From Mesolinea sp040772305 (GTDB lineage: Bacteria; Chloroflexota; Anaerolineae; Anaerolineales; Anaerolineaceae), in the NCBI GenBank assembly GCA_040772305.1, contig JAXGYK010000001.1, positions 744,001 through 808,000 of the forward strand: DNA of 64,000 nt, in the 5' to 3' direction. The notes under the pieces were generated by a model. That model saw only the letters and a list, made by a program, of their open reading frames with translations, was not told the DNA's origin and did not search any database. Position 1 is the stretch's first letter, and every line of letters starts with the position of its first letter. The position numbers and the translations under genes were made by a program. Of the stretch, positions 52,544 through 61,498 are shown piece after piece.

Positions 52544-53266
52544 TTAGGGGAAAGGGGTACATTCTGAAGGGGCTGTTTTTTGCCAATGGTAAACATCGTA
52601 GGCATAGCTGATGCCCATAGCTTCCGGGTTGGCTTTTAACCAGTCATCTGCTCCCTTCCGAGGAAATTCCAGCCGGATCACCGCTTCCAGGTCTTCCCTG
52701 TGCTCGAAACGCCAGCTGCTCATTACTGTGTGCCTGCTGGCACCTTGCCTTTGCCACCATTTTTGAGCAAAATTTGCATCTTCCTCCTGCGTTTTTCCGT
52801 ATAGATTTATGAGCAGCGTGGCAAACTCTCCCTGCTGCAGATTGTTCGCTATAACCAATAAACTTCCGCCGGTTTTGAGAACCCGGGCTACCTCAGCCAG
52901 GCCTTTTTCACAGGGGTTGTCCTGCGCAGGAAAAAAGTACGCAAAGCGCGCATGCACAATGTCTGCGCTGCTATCTGGCAAGGGGATCTTTTCTGCCGAA
53001 CCATATAAAACTTCTCCTGCACCACGCGAGCGAGCCAAGGGCAAAAGGTCGGGGTCGGGCTCTATCCCAATGACTCGCTTTGCGGCCTGGTATTTTTGCA
53101 GCCAGTACCCGGACCCGCAACCTAAGTCGACAAGCACTTTATCCTGCCAGGGAGCTAATTCCAGAAGCTTAGCCCAAAGGCTGCCTTCAGGATCCATGGC
53201 CTTGTTTTCCAACTCATATATTTCAGGAGAAACAGCCTGATTGCCTGATTTAACAAAATCTTCCAT
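52544..53266 (-). CDS. SAM-dependent methyltransferase
   Basis: 240 residues, class I fold: VLVDLGCGSGYWLQKY (motif I) near residue 44, IEPDPDLLPLARSRG, 'DIVHARFAYFF' (motif II region) and LAEVARVLKTGGSLLVI, matching Methyltransf_11. The terminal domain (WRFEHREDLEAVIRLEFPRKG) also occurs in SAM-dependent methyltransferases of unknown small-molecule targets. No nearby gene reveals the substrate; galE is 105 bases further on, on the same strand. Confidence 0.82.
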   Translation of the reverse strand: MEDFVKSGNQAVSPEIYELENKAMDPEGSLWAKLLELAPWQDKVLVDLGCGSGYWLQKYQAAKRVIGIEPDPDLLPLARSRGAGEVLYGSAEKIPLPDSSADIVHARFAYFFPAQDNPCEKGLAEVARVLKTGGSLLVIANNLQQGEFATLLINLYGKTQEEDANFAQKWWQRQGASRHTVMSSWRFEHREDLEAVIRLEFPRKGADDWLKANPEAMGISYAYDVYHWQKTAPSECTPFP

Positions 53267-53456
53267 AGTTCTGTCCTTTATGACAGATTTATCTATTCAA
53301 AAAGCCGGAGCAGAGAAGAGGATTCTCTGCTTTGGGCTGTAGTAACCCGAATACTATAATACATTAAGGGTATCTGGATTAGCCTTAAGGTTTGCGAAGG
53401 ATATATAAACAGGCTTGAGGGGGTATGGATACAAGATGATTGGTTTGAAAGCAAGA

Positions 53457-53485
53457 TGCAACCTTTTTGCTTCCTTAAGCGACTA
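53457..53485 (+). promoter_or_regulatory. Candidate ECF-type autoregulated promoter
   Basis: TGCAACC (53457-53463), 16 bases, CGACTA (53480-53485), 30 bases before the sigma factor ATG. The AAC-type -35 followed by a T-run and a CGxC-type -10 is the usual pattern of ECF sigma promoters, and such genes often transcribe themselves. Confidence 0.6.
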
Positions 53486-53514
53486 TTAAGTAAGAACCGG
53501 TTTAGGGAAAGCAT

Positions 53515-54078
53515 ATGGAGACGATCATCGAAACAAGACCAGCAAAACCTGAAGCGCTTGAAGCACTGGTAGAGCGTGCCGCTGTCGACCGGCAGGCTTT
53601 TACCCAGCTCTATCGCTATTACCTGCCGCGTATCTATGGTTATGTACTCAGCCGCGTTGAAGATCAGGCTGCAGCCGAGGATATCAGCGGTCAGGTTTTT
53701 TTGACCATCCTTCAAAAGCTGCCCAAGCTGCGTGATCCGCAACGTTTTAATGCGTGGATATTCCGCATTGCGCGCAATAAATGTATGGATCACTTCAGGG
53801 CGTTGAAACGCGACAGGATCCGTATACAAGCCCTGGGCTGGCTTTTTGAGGAGGCTACGGTTTCCCGGGACGATTTGAATGACCTGGAAAAAGCTTTTCA
53901 AAATTTGCCGGAACTGGAGCAGGATATTCTGCGACTGCGTTTCTTGGGCGATATGAACCTGAAGGAAGTGGCACAGGTTCTACGGCGAACCGAGGGAGGG
54001 ATTAAATCCCGCTATTACCGCTGCCTTGAAAAACTGCAGCTGAGCATGAGCATGGAGGGTAAGCATGACGAACTATGA
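53515..54078 (+). CDS. ECF-type RNA polymerase sigma factor
   Basis: 187 residues. Region 2 about 30-95 ('YLPRIYGYVLSRVEDQAAAEDISGQVF', then FNAWIFRIARNKCMDHFRALKR) and region 4 about 128-178 (LPELEQDILRLRFLGDMNLKEVAQVLRRTEGGIKSRYYRCLEKL). Redirects RNA polymerase to promoters of its own class. The downstream gene overlaps it by 14 bases and encodes a membrane protein, the usual place for its anti-sigma factor. Confidence 0.93.
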   Translation: METIIETRPAKPEALEALVERAAVDRQAFTQLYRYYLPRIYGYVLSRVEDQAAAEDISGQVFLTILQKLPKLRDPQRFNAWIFRIARNKCMDHFRALKRDRIRIQALGWLFEEATVSRDDLNDLEKAFQNLPELEQDILRLRFLGDMNLKEVAQVLRRTEGGIKSRYYRCLEKLQLSMSMEGKHDEL

Positions 54079-56311
54079 TGAGCTTGAAACGCGCTTGCGT
54101 TCGAGAATTAGAAAAACAGAACCCAGTCCTGTTTTTGAGATGAACCTTGAAGCAGAGCTGGAAAACGCATGGGAGCTTGGTCAGCAGCCTGTAAAAAGGA
54201 TTGGAATGCCGCGTTTAGCCTGGGCAGGGATAGCTCTTGCCTTTTTACTGGGCCTGATGCTTTTAGGGGGCGGACCAAACCAGGTTTGGGCACAGATTCG
54301 CAGCCTGATGGGCTTTGTGCCTGGCGTTGGGGTGGTAGATCCCAATGCGCCTTTGCGTGTGTTGAGGGAGCCTGTGAAGCTGACCCGGGAAGGCATTAGC
54401 CTGGAAGTGAACAGCGCTATGCTGAGCAGGGACGTGACTTACCTGGATTACCAGTTTTTTGGAATACCACCGGAAGCTATTACCCCGGATGGACACGCAT
54501 CTGGCTGTGAACAGGAAGCCTACTTGCGCTTGCCGGATGGCAGCCGCCTGGAGCGCAAAGATCGTGCCTGGCCCGGGATCCCTGCGGAGGTGACTGAAGC
54601 AACTTTGGTTGTGCCTTGTCTGCAGGGCACCTTACCAGGCAGTGTGCCTGCCAATTGGGAGCTGCCGCTCAGCTTTATCAATGCCGATCAGGCTCCAATG
54701 GTATTTCCTATATTGGAGCTGGAGGAGCCTACACCGGAAGAGACCGGTGGCGGTGAAACTTCCGGGCAACCCTGGCAATTTGCTGTGAGTACAGTGATTG
54801 AAACACCGCGCGGCTACATTCTGGCAGGGCAGGGCGTGCCAGGCAATACTAGCGACCGCAATTTAATCATGCTGCCAGTTAGGGTTACGGACGCCCAGGG
54901 CAAGGAAGTGCAGGTCCATGTACCGGCTGACTATTCTAAGCTTCTGAAAACCAATGCGATCCCAGACCGCGCCTGGGCCATTGAATTCGACTCAGAAGGT
55001 TTAGCCTTTCCGCTTACCTTGAACATGCCTGTAAGAATGGACAGGTTCTCTGTGCATGAGGTTGAGCCTCTTGAATTGCACCTAAATTTGAAACAAGAGC
55101 TTGCGGACGGTGTGCAGATAGAGCTGGACCAGCCCTTTAACCTGGGCGAAATACAGCTGCGTCTGGTAGGGATCAGGGGCTCACGCGGAGGATACAGTTT
55201 TGAATTTGAAGGGCCAAGTAATATCATCGACCTGAATCTGGAGATTGCAGGTCATCAGGCAGAAGGTGCCGGAGCTGGCGGTAGAGGTGATAGCGAAGCA
55301 GAAATGCACCGCTTTACAGTTACTCGGACTTATGCTGAGCGGCCCAGTGTTAAGCTCCTGCAGCTAAGAATCTCCGGCTATACACGCAAGGAAGCACCAG
55401 AAATCAGCACGCATACTTTGACCTGGGAACCTCAGAGCGCCCATGCGCCTTACCCGCAGACGGCAAGAACAAGCGGCAACGTTTGCCTGAACCCTGGCGG
55501 TTTGGAAGAAGCACTTCAACAACCTTATGCGGGCGCAGGCTGGGCCTTCTTTCTGCGCAACGAAGGCGGGAATCTGGGCAACCTGTACAGGACAAACCTA
55601 TCCACCAATGAAAGCACAATGGTAGCCGCTAACCTGGCCTGGCCGGCAGTTTCACCTTCGGGGCGTGTGCTAGCTTATCCAGGTGTTAATGGGCTGACGC
55701 TGCTTGATCTGGAAACACAGGTTCCGCAACTGTTCCCATATTCCGTCTCCCAGATTAAATGGTCGCCGGATGGACAGCAGCTGGCCTTGCTGGCAATGCA
55801 AAGCGGACCATACGATTATGGTCTGTCGCTGATCAATACGGATGGCAGTGCTTATACCCATCTGCATAATACCGGTTATGCCAGTTTGGCAGGTTGGACC
55901 CCGGATGGCGAAGGCATCATCTTCCTGACGGCCTCTTTTAACATGAACGCCTGGAAGGTACAGCGTTACAACCTGAAGACCCAAACGGTAGAAGAACTTT
56001 TTACCCTCAATGAAGGGACAATTAAGTATTTAGACCCGGAAATCTCACCGGATGGCGAGTGGCTGGCCTATCGCGCGTTGGACAGCAGTTCGGTTCGCCT
56101 GGTGCGGATGGATGGGAGTGAGGACCACCTGTTGATTGAATGCCTGCATGGAGTCGAATTAGCCTGGGCCTGGGCAAACCGGCTGGCAATAACCCTTCGG
56201 GAACCTGGATCTGTAGAATCACAGACAATCCTGGTGGATATTCTCAATTGCGCAGTAACTGCACTTCCAGAAGACCTGACTGGAACCATAGAAGCTATCC
56301 AACTGCCTTAA
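54065..56311 (+). CDS. Membrane-anchored sensor/anti-sigma-like protein with TolB-type propeller
   Basis: 748 residues. Residues 1-48 are cytoplasmic and charged (DELETRLRSRIRKTEPSP), a likely sigma-binding segment; residues 49-68 are one membrane helix; 75-230 resemble a DUF4179-type extracytoplasmic domain ('NSAMLSRDVTYLDYQFFG'); a second beta-rich block follows to about 460. The final 250 residues are a TolB-like propeller with repeats such as SPDGQQLALLAM, TPDGEGIIFLTAS, SPDGEWLAYRAL. It starts inside the sigma gene with GGAGG ahead, so the two are translationally coupled. No zinc anti-sigma motif is seen. Confidence 0.8.
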   Translation: MTNYDELETRLRSRIRKTEPSPVFEMNLEAELENAWELGQQPVKRIGMPRLAWAGIALAFLLGLMLLGGGPNQVWAQIRSLMGFVPGVGVVDPNAPLRVLREPVKLTREGISLEVNSAMLSRDVTYLDYQFFGIPPEAITPDGHASGCEQEAYLRLPDGSRLERKDRAWPGIPAEVTEATLVVPCLQGTLPGSVPANWELPLSFINADQAPMVFPILELEEPTPEETGGGETSGQPWQFAVSTVIETPRGYILAGQGVPGNTSDRNLIMLPVRVTDAQGKEVQVHVPADYSKLLKTNAIPDRAWAIEFDSEGLAFPLTLNMPVRMDRFSVHEVEPLELHLNLKQELADGVQIELDQPFNLGEIQLRLVGIRGSRGGYSFEFEGPSNIIDLNLEIAGHQAEGAGAGGRGDSEAEMHRFTVTRTYAERPSVKLLQLRISGYTRKEAPEISTHTLTWEPQSAHAPYPQTARTSGNVCLNPGGLEEALQQPYAGAGWAFFLRNEGGNLGNLYRTNLSTNESTMVAANLAWPAVSPSGRVLAYPGVNGLTLLDLETQVPQLFPYSVSQIKWSPDGQQLALLAMQSGPYDYGLSLINTDGSAYTHLHNTGYASLAGWTPDGEGIIFLTASFNMNAWKVQRYNLKTQTVEELFTLNEGTIKYLDPEISPDGEWLAYRALDSSSVRLVRMDGSEDHLLIECLHGVELAWAWANRLAITLREPGSVESQTILVDILNCAVTALPEDLTGTIEAIQLP

Positions 56312-56322
56312 AGGCATTGGTG

Positions 56323-56364
56323 AAAAAGAAGATTCCCAGCCCTTGTGGTTGGGACTTTTCTTTT
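56323..56364 (+). terminator. Terminator after the sensor gene
   Basis: AAAAAGAAGATTCCCA pairs imperfectly with TTGGGACTTTTCTTTT around a short loop; the right arm is T-rich. It ends the sigma/sensor operon. Confidence 0.7.
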
Positions 56365-56562
56365 AAGCTCCTGTTACATCCGAATCTGAGGAGACAGTTG
56401 ATAAAAAGCTTATGGATGACAAAAGAGGTGGGACTTGTTTAAAGCTAAGCGAGATTCTAGCCAGGCTGCGAATCTTCAGGCTATGATTTTGGAAAGGGTG
56501 GTTAAATGGCAAATATAAGAAAACAGGACGAAGACATCCTACAAACTAAAGAAAAGCATAAC

Positions 56563-56581
56563 AGGGTTAGAACCCTTTTTT
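56563..56581 (+). terminator. Short hairpin with T-run
   Basis: AGGGTT-AG-AACCCT followed by six T. It implies a transcript in the 56.37-56.56 kb stretch, or backs up the previous terminator. Confidence 0.6.
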
Positions 56582-56617
56582 AATACAAGCATTGTTTTTT
56601 CACAGCAGGGAAAAGGT

Positions 56618-56749
56618 ATGTCCGATTCGTTCACTTGTGAAATTTGTACAAAGGTGCATCCAAAAATCAAAAATTTGGGAACAATTTTAGGAGAGATAAA
56701 TAATAAAAATGCTCTTGTAAATCAACAGTATGGGGGAGTACAATATTAA
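56618..56749 (+). CDS. Possible 43-residue small protein with CxxC
   Basis: ATG with AGGGAAAAGG seven bases ahead, then MSDSFTCEICTKVHPKIKNL and a polar second half ending GGVQY. It is shorter than most gene finders accept. The CEIC pair could bind a metal or be redox-active. It lies between a terminator and the flavoenzyme gene, and the palindrome TTTGTACAAA lies inside its 5' part. No homologue known to me; may be chance. Confidence 0.3.
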   Translation: MSDSFTCEICTKVHPKIKNLGTILGEINNKNALVNQQYGGVQY

Positions 56750-56948
56750 GAGAAGATTAGGCCAAAAAATTGTACAAATGAATAATAGTGGAGTCAAAGG
56801 GGAGGATCAATCAGTCTAGAAAACATTAATCCATCCAGAAGTTAATCAGGCTTTGGGAAATGCGAGGTGAATTCAACAAATTAATTTACTAATACCCGTT
56901 AATTAAACTAGATAAAATATAAAGTACAAAATACAAGAAAGGAGAAAC

Positions 56949-58892
56949 ATGCCTACACTTTTCGAAAAATATAATTTAGGAAAAATGCAGGTAAAAAACC
57001 GTGTAGTGATGGCCCCCATGGGGTTCTCGCACACCGATGCTGATGGCGCTTACTCAGATCGACAGATTGAGTATTACGTTGACCGCGCCAGAGGCGGTTT
57101 TGGCACTATCTACCCTACCGCAACGATGGTGACCACCGAATTTGAATATGCCCCGATGCCTAATATCCTTTCCAACTATGGACAGGGTGCCCGTTTTTCA
57201 ATCCTGATTGATAAGGTGCATCAGTATGGGGCTAAGGTTGTTTCGCAACTGTCCTTGGGTCTGGGCCGGGTTTCGTTCCTGGATCCCTTCACTGCACCAA
57301 AAGCCCCGTCTGCAGTTTCGTCCTTCTTCTTCCCGGATTTGATTTGCACACCTTTCACCAAGGACGAAATTAAGTTTTTAGTAGGCAAATTTGGTTACGC
57401 TTCGTACCTGGCTAAAAGCGCTGGTGCGGATGCCATTGAGATTCATGCTTATGGCGGCTATCTTATTGACCAATTCCTGACGCCCTTATGGAATGTGCGT
57501 ACCGACGAATACGGCGGCAGCCTGCAAAACCGCTTGCGGATACTTTACGAACTGCAGGATATTGTAAAGCAAAACTGCGGCGCAGATTTTCCATTGATCG
57601 TTAAACTGACCTTGGACCACACCCTGGAAGGCGGACGCACCTTGGGCGAAGGTATTGAGCTGGTAAAGGAATTGGATGATAAAGGTTTTGCTGCATTCCA
57701 TCTGGACATGGGTTGCTATGAGACCTGGTACAACGCAGTAACCACGGTTTATCAGGAAGACGGCGTGCAACTTTACATGGCAAAGGCCTGTAAGGAAGCC
57801 GGAATCAAGACCCCGCTGATGGTCCAAGGGAAACTGGGCGACCCCGACCTGGCTGAAAAAGTTGTGGCGGATGGAATCGCTGAGATGGTTCTCTTAGGCC
57901 ATCCTGCGCTGACCGACCCCGAATGGGCTAACAAGGCCAAGCACAATCAGAAAGAAGATATCAGGCCGTGCATTGGCTGTAACGAATGTATTAATGTGAA
58001 CCTTAAAAACCAGCACTTCAGCTGCGCAGTCAACCCCAAGGTGGGTATGGAACGTGACTATGCACTGACCCCGGCCAAAGAAGATCTTTCTATTCTGGTT
58101 GTAGGTGGCGGACCTGGTGGCATCACCGCAGCCCTGACTGCTGACGAGCGCGGTTTTAAGGATGTGAAACTCTGGGAGAAATCGGACAAACTGGCCGGCA
58201 CGCTGAATGCTGCAGGCGCACCTGAATTTAAACTTCCTGTTGCTCGCTATGTAAAATACCTGAACAGACAGGTTGAAAAGTCGAATGTACAGGTGAGCCT
58301 GAACAAAGAGGCCACAGCAGAGAACATTCTGGCAGAAAACCCGGATGTGGTGATCATCGCTGGAGGCAGCCATCCGATCATCCCCAAGCTTGAAGGAGCC
58401 GGAGCAATTCCTTGCTTTGAAGCAACCAAGCTGCTTTTGGACGGTGATTGCCCAGGAAATACAGTGGTCGTTTTAGGCGGCGGTTTGGTTGGCTGCGAAA
58501 CAGCCCTGCATCTGGAACGCTGCGGCAAGAAAGTGACCATTGTGGAAATGCTCAGTGATGTCTTGCTCACCGTAGACCATGCTCGTAATAACGATCTGGC
58601 TCTCAGGGCCTTATTGGATGCTTCCAAGATCGACTTCCGTTTCAATAGCAAGCTGACTAAGGTGGATGCAAGTGGCGTGACGGTAGAAAAAGACGGTGTG
58701 GAAGAACATATTCCTGCAGACGCTTTGATCTACGCAATTGGTTATCGCTCTGAACAAAACCTGGAAAATGCCCTGCTGGGCAAGGTAAAGAAGGTGTTCA
58801 CCATTGGCGATAATGTTGTACCGGCAAAGATCATTGATGCTGTACATCAGGGTTATCACACCATACGTTTGATTGAAGAACTGGAAAATTAA
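56949..58892 (+). CDS. NADH:flavin oxidoreductase of the 2,4-dienoyl-CoA reductase type
   Basis: 647 residues in three parts. Residues 1-335: FMN-binding Old Yellow Enzyme barrel (VKNRVVMAPMGFSH, EIHAYGGYLIDQFLTPLWN). Residues about 340-360: a 4Fe-4S site, CIGCNECINVNLKNQHFSC. Residues about 378-647: FAD/NAD(P)-binding module (VVGGGPGGITAALTADERG, VVLGGGLVGCETALHLE, TIGDNVVPAKIIDA). This is the build of FadH, BaiH and TMADH relatives, which pass electrons from NAD(P)H over FAD and Fe-S to FMN to reduce C=C bonds. GGAGAAAC precedes the ATG; a TAAAAT/TATAAA region before it may be the promoter. Confidence 0.9.
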   Translation: MPTLFEKYNLGKMQVKNRVVMAPMGFSHTDADGAYSDRQIEYYVDRARGGFGTIYPTATMVTTEFEYAPMPNILSNYGQGARFSILIDKVHQYGAKVVSQLSLGLGRVSFLDPFTAPKAPSAVSSFFFPDLICTPFTKDEIKFLVGKFGYASYLAKSAGADAIEIHAYGGYLIDQFLTPLWNVRTDEYGGSLQNRLRILYELQDIVKQNCGADFPLIVKLTLDHTLEGGRTLGEGIELVKELDDKGFAAFHLDMGCYETWYNAVTTVYQEDGVQLYMAKACKEAGIKTPLMVQGKLGDPDLAEKVVADGIAEMVLLGHPALTDPEWANKAKHNQKEDIRPCIGCNECINVNLKNQHFSCAVNPKVGMERDYALTPAKEDLSILVVGGGPGGITAALTADERGFKDVKLWEKSDKLAGTLNAAGAPEFKLPVARYVKYLNRQVEKSNVQVSLNKEATAENILAENPDVVIIAGGSHPIIPKLEGAGAIPCFEATKLLLDGDCPGNTVVVLGGGLVGCETALHLERCGKKVTIVEMLSDVLLTVDHARNNDLALRALLDASKIDFRFNSKLTKVDASGVTVEKDGVEEHIPADALIYAIGYRSEQNLENALLGKVKKVFTIGDNVVPAKIIDAVHQGYHTIRLIEELEN

Positions 58893-58908
58893 ATTAGTCG
58901 TTTCCAAT

Positions 58909-58942
58909 AAAGGGCTGCCCTACAGCAAGGGGCAGCCCTTTT
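58909..58942 (+). terminator. Rho-independent terminator after the flavoenzyme gene
   Basis: AAAGGGCTGCCC (58909-58920) and GGGCAGCCCTTT (58930-58941) form a perfect 12-base stem with a nine-base loop and a T-run. Confidence 0.92.
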
Positions 58943-59061
58943 GTTTCCATTAGCTTGGGAAACTTTCTTTGCTTCGAGTTCCAGCCTGCTCGTGCAGGGA
59001 TTAAACTTACTTGAATATAATCAAAGACATGCAGTGTAGATTTCTCAATTAAGGGAATAGC

Positions 59062-59487
59062 ATGGCTTATCAAATTACCGAATCCTGCACCGGCTGCATG
59101 TTATGTGCGCGAAATTGTCCGGTGGGGGCAATTAGCGGCGAGCCAAAAATGCAGCATCGCATCAACACATTACATTGTGTGGATTGTGGCGTTTGCGGAC
59201 GGGTTTGTGCCTTTGGAGCGGTGCTGGATGAAAACGGTAAACTGTGTGAGCGTGTGCCCCGCAAGGACTGGCTTCTGCCTTTGATTGACCAGGACAAGTG
59301 CAGCGCTTGCGGAGTATGCGTGGAAGTATGCGCTAGAGATGCACTGGCAATTTCGCTGCCCAAATACAAGGGCGATCTTGCAGTTTTTGCGCTCTTAATC
59401 GATGAAAAAGCTTGTGTTGGCTGTTCCATATGTGCAGAATATTGCCCCTTGCAGGTGATCCGCATGGAAAAGAAGGTGCAGCGATGA
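59062..59487 (+). CDS. Four-cluster [4Fe-4S] ferredoxin
   Basis: 141 residues with four CxxCxxCxxxC motifs: CTGCMLCARNC, CVDCGVCGRVC, CSACGVCVEVC and CVGCSICAEYC, two bacterial-ferredoxin domains in a row. A short linker with KDWLLPLIDQDKC joins the halves. It overlaps the aldehyde oxidoreductase gene by ATGA, so it is the likely electron acceptor or a subunit, as in complexes of archaeal and clostridial AORs with polyferredoxins. Confidence 0.93.
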   Translation: MAYQITESCTGCMLCARNCPVGAISGEPKMQHRINTLHCVDCGVCGRVCAFGAVLDENGKLCERVPRKDWLLPLIDQDKCSACGVCVEVCARDALAISLPKYKGDLAVFALLIDEKACVGCSICAEYCPLQVIRMEKKVQR

Positions 59488-61382
59488 TCCTGCCGGCGTA
59501 TAAAATAATAGATTTGAGCTTGGGCAGGATCATCGATTTTCCGATTAGCCAGGAGCTTTTTGAAAAATACATCGGCGGCAAGATCCTGGCAGCTAAATTG
59601 CTTTACGACTTGCTGCCTGCGCATACAGATCCCCTGGGAGCGCAAAGTATCCTCATCATCAATACCTCGCCGGTAAATGGCAGCGGTGCGCCGGCATCCA
59701 GCCGTTTCAACATGAGCTTTAAGAACTTGCTGACCGGCGGTATTGCCTCCAGTAATTGCGGGGGTAATTTTGGTGTGCAGCTCAAACGGGCTGGAATTGA
59801 TGGCCTTATTTTGGCAGGTGCAGCTTCAAAACTGGTTTCTATTGAAATCCTGGATGGCAGTATCGCCATTCGGGATGCTGAAGATTTGGCAGGTCTGGAT
59901 ACCAAAGCTGCACAAGAGCGTTTTGATAAGCGTTGGGGTAAGTTAGTAATTGGGCCCGCTGGTGAGAACCTGGTGCCCTATGCCTGTGCAGTTTCGGGGG
60001 AACGGGTTGCCGGGCGATGCGGTTCCGGGGCAGTTTTGGGCAGTAAAAAAGTTAAGGCCCTGCTGGCATATGGCACTAAAAAAACACCCGTAGCTCAGCC
60101 TGAGAAGTTCCAGATCTACATACGTAAATGGGTCGAATACCTCAAGAATCATCCCACCACCGGCGGAACATTACCGAAGTATGGCACTGCGGGTTTGGTA
60201 AACGCGGCAAATGAGTCTAGCGCCTTACCCACACGCAACTTTAAGCAAGGGCGTTTCGAGAAGGCTGCTGAGATTTCTGGTGAAAACTTTGCCAATACTA
60301 CCCTCACACGCAACAGCGGTTGCCTGAGCTGCCCAATTCGCTGTGAGCGGCGTTTGTTGCGCGGGGATAAGGAGATTAAAGGGGCTGAATACGAAACGAT
60401 TGGACTTTTTGGCAGCAACATCGAAAACAGCAACCTGGATTGGATAAATGAGGTCAACTACCAGGCGGACCTTTTAGGTCTGGACACGATTTCGTTGGCT
60501 GGCAGCCTGGCCTTTGCTATGGAATTGCAGGAAAAAGGACTGGCAGACTTTGGCTTGCATTTTGGACAGCTTGAGAACTTGCTTGAAGTAATTGAAAAGA
60601 TAGCCCTACGCCAGGGAAAACATGCAGAATTGGGTAATGGAGTAAAGTGGCTGTCTGAAAAATATGGCGGCAAGGAGTTTGCGATTCATGCAAAGGGCTT
60701 GGAGTTGGCAGCTTACGAACCACGGCAATCCGTGGGCATGGGCCTGGGGTATGCTACTGCTAACCGTGGCGGCTGTCATTTGAATGGCGGCTATCTGGCC
60801 TTGTTCGAATCCGTAGGGGTGATCAAAATTGACCCGCATACGTCAAAAGGCAAGCCTGAACTGACCGTTATGTTTCAAAACTATTTGGAAGCGGTATCGG
60901 CAGCTGGTTTTTGCCTTTTCACCGCACAGACAGTAGTGCCCGGATTTCTTTTCAAGTTGAGACCAAACCATCCTATCCTTAAACTTGTCAACAAGGCTAT
61001 GCTGGGGGTGCGCTTCTTTTTGCGCCCAATCTGGTGGCTGATGCCAGGGCTGATGCCCTTTAACCTGATAGCACTGATGCCTCAGGCAAAAGTGCTGGGT
61101 TTGGTAACAGGGTTGCCGATGACTGTCGGGAAACTGATGCAGATTGGGGAACGCGGCTTTAACATCGAGAGACTGTTTAATATACGGGAAGGACTGGATG
61201 GTCACAGCGATAGCCTCCCATTAAGACTGACGGAAACTGCACAGTCTGCGGATGAGCCCAGGGCTAAAGTGCCTTTGGCTGAAATGCTGCCTGTTTACTA
61301 TCTGGTACGTGGCTGGGACACAAACGGAGTGCCTGGTAAGCGAAAACTGCGCCAGTTAGGAATTCAACCAGAAAACGAATAA
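59484..61382 (+). CDS. Aldehyde:ferredoxin oxidoreductase, tungsten-pterin type
   Basis: 632 residues. N-domain pterin site with IGGKILAAKLLYDL and 'GPAGENLVPYACAVSGERVAGRCG'; the 4Fe-4S motif is CLSCPIRCERR plus a late cysteine in AAGFCLFTAQ. AOR enzymes oxidise aldehydes to acids with ferredoxin as acceptor (or the reverse). The exact aldehyde is unknown. ATG 59484 overlaps the ferredoxin stop. The hydrophobic stretch 'FLRPIWWLMPGLMPFNLIALMP' near 510-540 is longer than I expect for soluble AORs. Confidence 0.9.
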   Translation: MILPAYKIIDLSLGRIIDFPISQELFEKYIGGKILAAKLLYDLLPAHTDPLGAQSILIINTSPVNGSGAPASSRFNMSFKNLLTGGIASSNCGGNFGVQLKRAGIDGLILAGAASKLVSIEILDGSIAIRDAEDLAGLDTKAAQERFDKRWGKLVIGPAGENLVPYACAVSGERVAGRCGSGAVLGSKKVKALLAYGTKKTPVAQPEKFQIYIRKWVEYLKNHPTTGGTLPKYGTAGLVNAANESSALPTRNFKQGRFEKAAEISGENFANTTLTRNSGCLSCPIRCERRLLRGDKEIKGAEYETIGLFGSNIENSNLDWINEVNYQADLLGLDTISLAGSLAFAMELQEKGLADFGLHFGQLENLLEVIEKIALRQGKHAELGNGVKWLSEKYGGKEFAIHAKGLELAAYEPRQSVGMGLGYATANRGGCHLNGGYLALFESVGVIKIDPHTSKGKPELTVMFQNYLEAVSAAGFCLFTAQTVVPGFLFKLRPNHPILKLVNKAMLGVRFFLRPIWWLMPGLMPFNLIALMPQAKVLGLVTGLPMTVGKLMQIGERGFNIERLFNIREGLDGHSDSLPLRLTETAQSADEPRAKVPLAEMLPVYYLVRGWDTNGVPGKRKLRQLGIQPENE

Positions 61383-61445
61383 AGCATTTTAAAGCGCACT
61401 GTTTACCAGCATTGGGTTGTTTCCCCTACGGCTTGCATGAATAAT

Positions 61446-61482
61446 AAAAAACAGCCGTCTCCGTGAGGGGACAGCTGTTTTT
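61446..61482. terminator. Terminator between convergent AOR and P-ATPase genes
   Basis: AAAAACAGC and GCTGTTTTT form the outer stem with an inner GTCtCC/GGgGAC pairing; A-rich and T-rich flanks allow use from both sides. Confidence 0.8.
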
Positions 61483-61498
61483 ATGAGCCTAAATAGTT

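Larger units (their letters stand above)
56312..56948. other. 637-base AT-rich gap
   Basis: Holds two terminators (56323-56364, 56563-56581), a possible 43-codon gene (56618-56749) and four copies of GTACAA (56646, 56738, 56772, 56924), the first two-sided as the palindrome TTTGTACAAA (56643-56652). A 25-codon frame with a fair ribosome site, 56505-56582, ends inside the second terminator and is probably chance. Confidence 0.55.

Noticed and set aside
52500..52545. GCCGG...CCGGC hairpin after the methyltransferase gene
   Set aside because: Short stem and no T-run on the minus strand; not good enough to call a terminator.
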